64,000 nt of DNA from positions 3,299,052 through 3,363,051 of the forward strand of contig PTFA01000024.1 in the NCBI GenBank assembly GCA_003342895.1, given 5' to 3'. Below are positions 53,062 to 62,555 of the stretch, one piece after another. The translations under genes and the position numbers were made by a program. The stretch is from Casuarius casuarius (Eukaryota > Chordata > Aves > Casuariiformes > Casuariidae). The first letter of the stretch is position 1. Every line of letters begins with the position of its first letter. The notes beneath the pieces are model-generated. The model saw only the letters and a list, made by a program, of their open reading frames with translations, was not told where the DNA came from and searched no databases.

Positions 53062-54318
53062 GAAAGAAAGTGCATTCAGGCTACTGAAGGTTTTATAGTC
53101 TGTCATTGGATCTAGACAGTAACTGGACTATTGCACTAACAGCTAAGCCGTATTTGATTCTAGGACAATTGAGAGTGATCTGAATCTCCATAACTAGATC
53201 GATGAACTGCTTTTTACCCCATAATGTACAAAAAAAGACGACCTTGGTCTTTTCCACTTAGTTCACTATTACTAATTTATCCCCAGATTGATAATGATTA
53301 ATTGTTAGAGCATCTGTGAACTTTATCCANGGGCAAGCTTAGCCTTTAGCTGGGGATCATGGAGAAAGAAATAATCTGTAGCCTTCAGGTGTGCACATGT
53401 GCCCTACTTCTGAGTAAATGCAGGTTTTAGACCAACTTAGTAATTCTGTATGGTTTGTGTTCTTCCACAGGCCAGCCAGCAGCAGTAGTAGGGCTAGAGA
53501 GGAAAACCACATAAGAACACACTTAAATCCCAGTGACCATTGCAACGAGATGAAGTCAAACTTAGGCTGGCCTAAAATCCATTCATTTTAGCTCTTTCCG
53601 TTTCTCGGTCTTGAAGGTCTCTGTATCTGTAAAGGCAACTGTCCATAGACAATAGCATTTTATACCTATTTGTTTTTTAATTATGTCAGATGTTGATTTT
53701 AATATTTTAAACAATTTGCAATAATGACACTGCAAGAAAAAAACTGTCAGAAATAGGAATCATTCTGGTACAGCACAGATGACTTTTGCTACTCAGAAGA
53801 CAAATATACATAAATTATACCCCAGAGGAAGCAAAGAGTTTGGTATCTGCAACAGAAAAATATTCCTATCATAAAGGACTATTATTCAGTAGGGAGACAG
53901 TTTTGGTGATTAATGCTGAAAGACTTGATGTGAACCTAGCTGAGAAAGAATCAAAACCCAGAAGAATTAAAAATGAATCCAGGTCTATAACACTGAGAGA
54001 GAGAAGGTACTTGAGACACCATTTTTTACACCATTAGTGATTATGTTCAAAATTTTGTATCTTAAGCATATAACACCATTCTACCTTTTAAAATATATAT
54101 GCATCTGCTAAGCAATCTTGCCCTAAAAGAATCCTACTATTATAAGCATATTATTTACTTGAAAATATTGAATGGGAACAGAACTATTGAAGTTTGACAA
54201 CAGTAGCTCTTCAGGAAGAACACAGAATGCCTAATGTGTAGCAGAGCAGTACATGAAGGGGGATTACAGAAATAAAAGATGAGCAAAATATACAGGGAAA
54301 GATGTTGGGTTCACTTAC

Positions 54319-54414
54319 AGTGATACTGCTTATTTCATTAGTAAATCTGCCATCATGCTTTGCCTCCTCACAAATGATATGTTCGGTGGTCACAGGAGAG
54401 CCTGCAGCATTCAT
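54319..54414 (-). other. candidate 96-nt exon (alternative NXNL2 3' exon or lncRNA exon)
   Basis: On the minus strand a T-rich acceptor (TAGTTTTTATGTTCAG) precedes a 96-nt stretch that ends at a consensus donor (ACT followed by GTAAGT). The stretch is exactly 32 codons and open in a single frame, reading MNAAGSPVTTEHIICEEAKH and then DGRFTNEISSIT. The other two frames have stops. It lies about 2.7 kb past the NXNL2 polyadenylation signal on the same strand, so it could be an alternative last or penultimate exon, or belong to a separate transcript. I do not recognise the peptide. Chance pairs of good splice sites do occur in a window this size, so this is only a candidate. Confidence 0.3.
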
Positions 54415-56142
54415 CTGAACATAAAAACTAGTCATCTTCCTCAAAAATCACTCTATGGATCAATTCACAAAGTATCAACAGAAAATCCTCATCATTTTTC
54501 TTAGCAAAATACTTCCATATAAATCTACAATAATTCAACACTGTAGGTTCTTAAGCACTCTTAACATACATTGTTCCGTAAGTCATTTACTGATAATGGG
54601 CAATATCTAATCCAGTGGAATAAGGATGAACACTGTTCCTCTTAACCTTAGTTGGTTTTTGGTTAATTCCTTTGTAAGTGTTAAGCATCTATCAAAGCCA
54701 CTGTGCTACCACCTACTGTTCTACAGGAAAAATGGACTTTCCCTCTCCTTCCCACCCCCCAAGGAAAAAAGCTGGGTACCCACTAATATTCAAAGTAACT
54801 GTGATAGAAGGAAGAGATGGTAGAAAGCTGCTAGAATATTTAAGGCATATTTAAGACTTTGGTTTTAAGGAAGTTAAAGGGCCAATAATGCCATGAATTC
54901 AAGTATTAGTACGTGAGTAAGTCTGGTTCCCAGTAGACACACGTTCAAAGTAATAACAAACCTTACTTCTACTGTTGCCCCATTGAGATCTGCTCCTCTG
55001 GCTTCTCACAGCACAAGGTGCTACTAACAAGCAAATATTTTCCACTACTCTATACTTCCTGTTTGTCAAACATGCATTAATTTAGCACTCATAAGGACAA
55101 CAAGCATTTTGAGATTCCAAGCACGGATGTGCAAAAATGACAACCCTAGATAGGAGTTAAAACAGATACTCTGTATAATACATATCTTCATCATTATAAA
55201 ATTCCTAGCTGAATTTTAATTTGAACCTGTGTTATTGAATCAGTGTGCCCTAACCTATTAAGGGACCTAATGCCACCTTAGTCTTAAAATAGCAAGTTCT
55301 TCCATCTGCAACCAACTGACCTATCTTAGCTTAAACAATGCCTGACATCTGGTACTAGGTTACAGTGGGTGTTTTCCCCAATGTGATTTATTCTGCATTC
55401 AGGTAACAATATTTGTATAAACTTTTGGAAGCACTTCTACAGTTCTTTTCTTATCTTCAGTTGAGCTGCTGTTTGAAATATATTTGCCATCAGCTGATCC
55501 CAGAACAGCAAGCACTGCCTGCATACAACTTTCACAGAAAATTCACTAGGGAGCTTAGTATTCGTTAAGAGGTGAACCTGAGAACTGTTTATATGGTTAG
55601 ATGGTGAAAATTAGAAATTGTCTGCAGCATCCTCAAATGTAATTTTAAGAACAGCTATGAGAGGCTCTAACTTGCAGCTCTGCCGATCACTTCGCAGATC
55701 TAATATTGTCCATTTTCAATTGTTTCTCTGGAGTACTTGGGGTTTTTTTTGCTCATTTTGGAAGAGTACATGACCTCTTTTATATATTTCCACTCCCCAA
55801 ACACACACACTCATCAGGAGAAAAATCATCTTTTCCTCTGTTAGAAGAAAATGACATAACCATATTATTAAGTGGTAAAATTATTCACACACACTAATCT
55901 CAGGTCTTTCTGTAGTATAATTTCTTCATGTTCAGAATTGAAAATGAACGAACTGGAATGTACGTATACGCCATCTAAGTTCAGACCGTGGGAGCTGGGT
56001 AAAACTAGTCTTAGGGATAATAAAACATTTCCAATACATGTAAAGCATATCATATATAGTAAATCACATAATACCAAGGAATTGCAAACCAATGAATAAG
56101 CAGCAAGTAAATCAGACCTCATAAGCAAATGTGTGAATATAA
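54415..56142. other. non-coding, nothing recognised
   Basis: AT-rich sequence between the candidate exon and the LTR. No known protein motif or repeat was seen. Confidence 0.5.
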
Positions 56143-56603
56143 TGTTGAACAGACCCCAGAGTAAGGGGAAAGAAACCACCAGCATCCTGGCAAAGAAATG
56201 CCCACGATGAATGTCTGCCTCCCAGCCAAGAATTTAGGAGGCTGATGATGCACCATAAACCCCCTTTTCTTCTCCTTCAGGAAAACACCATTAACATTAG
56301 AATCAAGATGAAGGGTAAGCATTGCAACAGAGAAAGAGGTAGATAACTGAAAAGTTTATGGATATCAATTTTAACTATCTTTATTGGGAATGAGTTGTAA
56401 TGATTGGATAATCTAGATTGTACATGTTAGTAACATAAGTGTTAGCAACTGGACCAACAATAATTCTGTTAATTAGTCTTTAAAGTCTAATCAATAAATT
56501 CTTAGCTTTGCACAGAAAGCGTGTTTCTTTAGCCCACCAATTGCATGGCTGTTTGGCCTGGGCCCCCTGTCGTGAAGACTGGCTGTCAAATCTGGATGCC
56601 ACA
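56143..56603 (+). mobile_element. LTR of an ERVL-like endogenous retrovirus (probable solo or fragmentary)
   Basis: The element runs from TGTTG to a terminal ACA, about 461 bp, a normal LTR length. An AATAAA signal at 56493-56498 lies about 110 bp before the end, as in a U3-R-U5 layout, and a cytosine-rich U5-like stretch follows. Just after the end, TGGTGGAGAAAGTGCTCC at 56606-56623 starts with TGG and resembles a primer-binding site of the Leu-tRNA type seen in ERVL elements. That would make this a 5' LTR with only a stub of internal sequence. No gag or pol frame follows. The flanks do not show an obvious target-site duplication, which also fits a truncated copy. It is in opposite orientation to NXNL2 and about 400 bp past that gene's 3' end. 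Family assignment is from general resemblance only. Confidence 0.55.
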
Positions 56604-56984
56604 ACTGGTGGAGAAAGTGCTCCAAATTAGGCTATAATTTAGTTGCCACATCATGACCATTCATCTCATATAGATGGTATTATTTTTGATGTTGCTGTTC
56701 CCACACACTTTGGCAAAGGGAGAAGACTGAAAACACTCTTTCCTTACAAACCGATATTCTTTGATTCAACCTGACATTAACTTGGGAGACAACTACTCAC
56801 CTTATGGAACCAAATATAAAAATCCAGAGGTAAGGAAAACTCAGCAACACTTACATTAACCCCACACAAACCAAAACAAAAGCAACAAAAAAAGCATTTC
56901 TTCAGTACTGACTATTAAACAGACATGAGCCATTTAAAAATAATGCCATTTTCGGTCTAGACTAAGATAGAAGACAGACACATT
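56604..56984. other. interval between the LTR and the NXNL2 3' end
   Basis: Starts with the PBS-like TGG-led segment at 56606-56623, then becomes unremarkable AT-rich sequence. No retroviral coding frame is visible, so the provirus interior is missing or too decayed to see. Confidence 0.45.
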
Positions 56985-57444
56985 AAATGCATATACTTCA
57001 TAAACATTTATTAAAGCAAATAATTAATTTTTCTTGATAAAATATATGCTAATCGCCAGAAAAATTCTGTGATCAAGAAAAATAGGTTTGTATGTATACA
57101 TTATTTTAACTGTACAGATCTGCAAAAATCAGGTATTTGCATAGATTTCACAGAGCTCCATTGTTATTGTCTAAAAGAGCTTTTCCTCCTAAAGTTCTGC
57201 AGTATTATCAGGAGTGCTTTGGTTCATACTAAACATAATAAAACAATACAAATAAAAGTAATTCTTTTCTTTTTTTTGACTTACTGGAATAGCTAACCTT
57301 CAAGTTGAACTAGAACAAGAGCTGTTTACAAGCAAACACAAATAATGCAGCCTTACCCGTTTTGTTTTGAACAAGGTAACACTCTTGAGAGTCCTACAGC
57401 ATTTTCCATTATGCCTTGTCTTGCTTCTATCTGCCAAGTTTTGT
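56985..57444 (-). other. NXNL2: NXNL2 3' UTR (inferred)
   Basis: This is the stretch between the NXNL2 stop codon and a likely cleavage site. It is AT-rich and has no further splice signal that I would call. The first canonical AATAAA on the minus strand after the stop is at 57007-57012, giving a 3' UTR of roughly 440-460 nt. The exact cleavage base is inferred from the usual 10-30 nt spacing after the signal. Confidence 0.6.
57007..57012 (-). terminator. polyadenylation signal of NXNL2 (AATAAA)
   Basis: The plus strand reads TTTATT, so the minus strand reads AATAAA, about 430 nt past the NXNL2 stop. A GU-rich stretch (minus strand TGTGTCTGTC) follows at about 56973-56983, where a CstF-type downstream element would be expected. 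I saw no other AATAAA or ATTAAA on this strand between the stop and this site. Confidence 0.65.
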
Positions 57445-57613
57445 TTAGCTACAAAAATTCTGAAAGATATCTGCACCCTCAAGCCAGTTTCGGAAACAGG
57501 AAAGCCCTTTGTCTCTGATCTGTTTTCTTCCTTTGTCAGTAATGACTTCTCCAGTTTGTTTCACAATCACCAGTTTAGGAATGGCTGTTATGTTGTATTT
57601 CTTCTTCAGATCA
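57445..57613 (-). CDS. NXNL2: NXNL2 terminal coding exon (nucleoredoxin-like protein 2, C-terminal part)
   Basis: NXNL2 (RdCVF2) is a thioredoxin-fold protein that supports survival of photoreceptors and olfactory neurons. This exon encodes the last 55 residues. It starts DLKKKYNITAIPKLVIVKQ, contains the block GEVITDKGRKQIRDKGL, and ends GADIFQNFCS before a TAA stop at 57445-57447. From memory of the family, human NXNL2 has nearly the same strand-rich block and ends in a similar ADIFQNF motif. The IPKL segment is the conserved cis-proline loop of the thioredoxin fold. The 5' edge is a splice acceptor, a pyrimidine-rich tract ending TTCCTCAG, directly before the exon. The first exon base finishes a split codon (phase 2); His there would match the family. 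Upstream in-frame codons on the minus strand are intron read-through, so they are not included. The start Met and redox motif belong to exon 1, which is not in the window. Identification is from recognised protein similarity; no search was run. Confidence 0.93.
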
Positions 57614-60020
57614 CTGAGGAAGAAAAAAATAAAAATAAAACACACCATTAGGGAGCATCTTAGGAAATCTAGTCTCTCATGAAGTGAATTCTGGTCAGTA
57701 CAAATGGGGCGCCCAAGTGGTGACTGTCTGGGCTTCCCGAGAGCCTGGAGCACAGAACCGGTCAATACAGGGAGCTGGATGAGGCTGCAAAAGCGGTTAT
57801 CCAGCTTTCTTCTTGAAACTAGGAGTTTACATGGTGCAACTCAGACAGCTCAAGGCATTATCAGAGTTGAAGCAACCTTCCTGAAACTGCTCCTTGCTGT
57901 TCTCTGTAGTCTCCGCAGGAGGGGAGACTGACCCTCAGGGACTGGGAATAAACTCATGGAAGGAAAGCGCAACCCTCTTCCCCACCTTGCGTTTACTGGC
58001 CAGAACCAGATGTCTTCAGGTCCCTTCTACTGGATAGCGAGGCAACAAAGGAGAAGGATCTTACTTAAATTAGCATAAGAAACAACTGCGTATTGGAGGA
58101 AGTATAAGTGCTGCCAATTCCATACAGCTATTTTTTAAAAATCGCATTAAAACAGGGCATATAATCCTCTATTGTAAACAGAAGAGGTTATAATTACAGA
58201 AACACCTTAAATTCCTCGAGCAAGACAGGCTTTCTATATAAACAAAAATTTAAGCAATACAAAGATTTGGAAAAAGGACTGCAAAGATTTGGAATGAGGA
58301 CCAAACATCTTAAATTGTCCAAGAAAAAATTTCAACTCCTCCTCTCCCCATCACACAAACATTTCTAGTGCCTGTTTCTCTGTCTCAGGAAATAGAAACT
58401 ATTTGTAATCCATTGTTTTCTGATAAAACAATTAAAAAAATTCAAAGCTATAAAACAGCAATGTTTCAGGAAAGAAATCAGGATCCATTCAAAATGGGTG
58501 AGGAGGCAATCCAGGAAAAATTAATCAGAAAAGACTTCTCATATTGAAGGATAGAAATTTAATAGGATTGAATTAATGATACGTGGAAATATAATATATG
58601 GAATATTAATATTGGAAGTAAAATTAACATTAGGGAGGAAAAATCCCAGAGTACACAAGACATCCAAAGGAAAACAAAAATACTTGCTGACACTGGCACA
58701 TGATAAATAAGAAGGCATGAATACTAATTACACACCACAGAGATGAAAGTACACAAATAGCAGGCTATTGGCAACATGAAGTAGTAAAACAGAATTCACT
58801 GTTTACATAGATGAGTTGAAAGAGGAGCAGCATGCAAACAAAAGGAGTATGTAGCAATAGAAAATATATCATGGAATGCCACATAGTAAACCATTTCAGT
58901 TGAGCATGACACAGCCAACAGAAAAGTACAAGATGAAAAACTTTCCCAGGAAAANGAGTTTAACAATGATGACAGATTTTATTTCTGTTTGTTCATTACA
59001 GGATGAAATAAAAAGGAGGAAAAGAGCATGGTGTCTATATCTATTTTCACAGATCTTGAAGAAACAGACACAGAATTCTGAACTGAAAGTGGAGTGCAAA
59101 TAAATGTCTTCCTTGAGAAAGAAAATTGGAAAGTCTCTTCTTCACAAGAAATTCACCTCACTTAAGAGTGATATAGATGGGATACGCAAAGCATAAATTT
59201 TGTCTGCTAGTAAATTACAATTTTCAATGTAGGTGACAAAGTAAAATTTAGGACAAGTAAGCCAGTAAAACCAATATTATGACTAAGAGACTTAAAAAAA
59301 CATTAGCACTGACAACCACCTACTAGCAAGAACTTTAAGTTATAGCAGAGGAAATTAAAAAAAAAAGTTTGAGTTCATTGGCATCACAGCACAGAGCTCT
59401 ATTTCAATGGACATCAAATAAAATCAGAGTTTGTGGTTCAGAGTGCTCCTCAGTAGGAGGAGCCCCAGGTGTTTCCTGGAACTCCAGAACCCGCTCACAG
59501 CCCCCGCTCCAACTCGGGCAGAAAAGCAGAGGAGGAATGCCTGAAGTCTTCTGCCTTAGCATATTTTTCAGGACACTGAAAAAACAAGCCGTTTCCAAAT
59601 GCATGGCAATAGCAAAATTATTTTCACTAATACCAAAGAAGAAAGGAAATCATGTGTTGGATATAAAGAAACAGGTAGAAAAATATGGTGAGACTGTTCA
59701 TCATAAAAGTCAGAACCTCCACAGGATATTCCCTGACCCCTTCCAAATTAAGTGACAACACAGAAAAACTATTAACTATTAGGTGCCTCCTACCACGTGA
59801 CACTATTCATAGGTCATCCTCCACATGTGGCTTCATTGAACTAGATTGTTCAGAGCAGAGATCAGTGAATTAAAGTGAATTTGTAATGTTCATTTTGGAA
59901 GGTAACTTTCAAGAGAATGCCTTCTAGCATATCAACTTCACAAGAGATATTCCAGAAATTTAGTGGTAAGAATGGAAGCTATGGTCACAGACATGCTAGT
60001 ATCTAAGAGGAAGTGAGGAA

Positions 60021-60036
60021 NAAAAAAAAAAAAAAA
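60021..60036. repeat. A-run with an ambiguous first base
   Basis: An N at 60021 followed by 15 adenines. The N most likely marks an unresolved homopolymer length rather than a real gap. Confidence 0.85.
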
Positions 60037-62521
60037 TCCACTCCTCAGCTGCAAGTAGTGTAGCCTATCAAAAAATCCCAGAAAAATGCAGTCAGTATAG
60101 AGCCAGAAGTCCTGTCTTTCAGAAGAAGAGATATCAAAAACAAATTAAGTGAACCGCAATAGATCAGCTAAAAGTAACAACCTCCCAAAAGAAATGTAGC
60201 CTGTATCATGGAAAATGACCTCCCTACACTGACTTACATCAAAACGAGCAGAAATCAAGCACCTTTAGAAGAACCAGAAGAGAAAGAAACAAGCAATAAT
60301 GTGACAGCCATCCTCCAAAATATCAATGATATCATTCTCGAAACAAATATTAAATAAATAGAATTGCAGTGCCTGAGAACCGTAGCTACAGGCAAAATTG
60401 TATATTCATGTAATGTTCATCTGTTGTGCGGGGCTCAAGTGCCATACAATTTTGATCAAGCAGGAAAAAGATTCATAGCAATTGCAGAAAAACATCAGAA
60501 ATTCATATGTGCACAGCTATGCTCTCTGTTTTCCTTGAAAACAGGAGGAGTTAAAACATCACATCTTTAGAACTAAATAAACCCGAACACAAGTCTTAAA
60601 AATACAAGCAGTAAGACTTAGGTGAAATATAGACCCAGAGGAGACATTCCAGAAACAGACCTTCTCTTACAGAAAGATACAAAAGAAAAGACAAATCCAC
60701 AACAGGTGAAGGATACCAAAATGTGTCAGTAAGCTGGCAGACCAACAACACACAAAATGTTTCAAGAAAAACTATAGTGTAGCCTAGCAACAGGCTTGCT
60801 TGCTTACCAGAGAATTCTGAAATAAAAACAAGCAACCAAGAATCCCCACAGACTATCCCAAGTTCTGCAAAAATGGGAGCAAAAAAACATTCCAAAGCAA
60901 GTCCATGTAGCAACTATGTAAAAAAATTACCATCTTGTACCACTGGCACCATAAACAAGATGGGTGGAAGATGCATTTTACTGGTTCAGTGCACACAGAA
61001 AAGTTAGCTTGAGGTGCCTGACGGTTTCAACAGACAGAGACAAGAACGGCTGGAAACTGAAGGTAATTTGCCATGAAGACTGGCAGGAACTAACATTTTC
61101 CGTTCCTGAGGAAATGCCTGTACAGCTTATCCACTCCAGCACAGCACCATGTTTACACACCTTCTGGACTGAAGGTAACTTGCATCCAACCAGACCAAAG
61201 CATGCTCAGATTTTGCTTGCATTTGTGTGCAATCAATAATATGAATGTACCTGAAAAAGACTCAGGAACAGATCTGCAGAAAATGCTTCTTGATGACTGT
61301 GCAAGGTGCTTGCAAAAACAGCTTTTTAAAACCTGCTAAATTCACCCTCTCCCGTAGGGATCTCAGATCCTGTGACTCACCTGCACAGACAACATACACA
61401 CCATATATCAGATGGATTAACTCCAGTGACAACTTATAAAATCACTAGCCATAAATAGAAACATCACACATGCCACAACAGCAAACTCAGTTCTCTTTCA
61501 GCAAAATTAAAGTGATATAATTAATGACATTTTTAAAATAGGTTACCTAGATACTTCCAGTTAAGTGTTTAAGTGTAAATTCAGTGTCAGAATGAAGAAA
61601 TCTAAGGCCCAAGCAGAGAAAGCGGAAGAGGAAGCTACACAGAAGATAGCCAGGGCAAACTGAACTAGCAGCTTCTGTGCAGACCCAGGGAATGTTTTAG
61701 CCAAATACTCTGAAAGATCAGTACTTGGCCACACAGAAGGTTAGAATGTGGGAGGGCAATCTTTCATTTGCATAAGAAATACAAAAAGATGAAGCTAAGA
61801 TTATTCAGACAAACTGGAAAAGTCACTGTAGTTGTTAGGTCTTTGATTCAGAAAAGGTTGGATGAAGGTTTCTGAGAGAGCAAAGTTTTTATGCTACCAG
61901 CTGAATAGTTTTATAAGAGGGTTTTTGATATATAGACAACATGGAACACGGTTAATATCATATTTGGAATATGAACAGTACATACTATATGCTAAGGTAA
62001 TATGGTAACATGGTAATGTTTTGACAATATTGGAATTTAACAGCTTTCACTTGACTCTCTATTTCTGCATCTCTAAATATTAATGCTAAGCTGCCACTCT
62101 AAAAAAAGAAAGATAAAAAAGCTTCTTCCTTTTAACAAAATGCCACACTTAACATTTTCCCTCATGACAAACTTACGACACAAGTACCAAGTTATAAGCT
62201 ATGAAGCCTATACAAAGGGGGAATTTAAGTATTTTTTTTTTCATATTGGACATACTGATTCCTGGCAATTGTAATAGCTCTCTTTTTGTTGTGTATGGCA
62301 TTTTTATTCACCTGTCTTTGAACTTTCTTATATTTTACCAATTCGGTCAAGGCCTTCAGACACCTCTGATTAGATAGAACTACAATGAAACATGAGCTCA
62401 TACTTTAATTGATATTGCAGAGAAAGCTCAAGTCATTTCTTACTTCCTGCTCTTTCAAAAAAATACATAGTTAGCACACACACAGGAGACCAAAAAGTAA
62501 AACATACAGGAAACCAAAAGC

Positions 62522-62555
62522 TATATACTTTTGTCATATATTACAAAAGTATATA
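62522..62555. repeat. perfect 13-bp inverted repeat (hairpin)
   Basis: TATATACTTTTGT at 62522-62534 and its exact reverse complement ACAAAAGTATATA at 62543-62555, with an 8-nt AT loop. Lies in the presumed NXNL2 intron. Confidence 0.9.

Larger units (their letters stand above)
24017..54318. other. gene desert, mostly unrecognised
   Basis: About 30 kb without a supportable coding exon. Besides the repeats listed separately it holds homeodomain-type TAAT clusters around 27430-27540, a locally GC-richer stretch at 32600-33070, purine tracts at 31780-31920, and one ambiguous base at 53330. By inferred synteny this would be the interval between NXNL2 and S1PR3, which is also gene-poor in human. 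Confidence 0.5.

Noticed and set aside
59369..59755. 128-codon plus-strand frame in the NXNL2 intron
   Set aside because: No domain, low-complexity charged tail, antisense to the intron, and no flanking splice signals that I would trust.
60596..60913. Hydrophobic 105-codon minus-strand frame that might be NXNL2 exon 1
   Set aside because: It lacks the thioredoxin N-terminal features and the redox motif region, and no consensus donor ends it in the phase required by the exon at 57613.
60964..61239. 91-codon plus-strand frame with a protein-like look
   Set aside because: No recognised domain; two similar CTGAAGGTAA words in it look like donors but no partner acceptors are evident.
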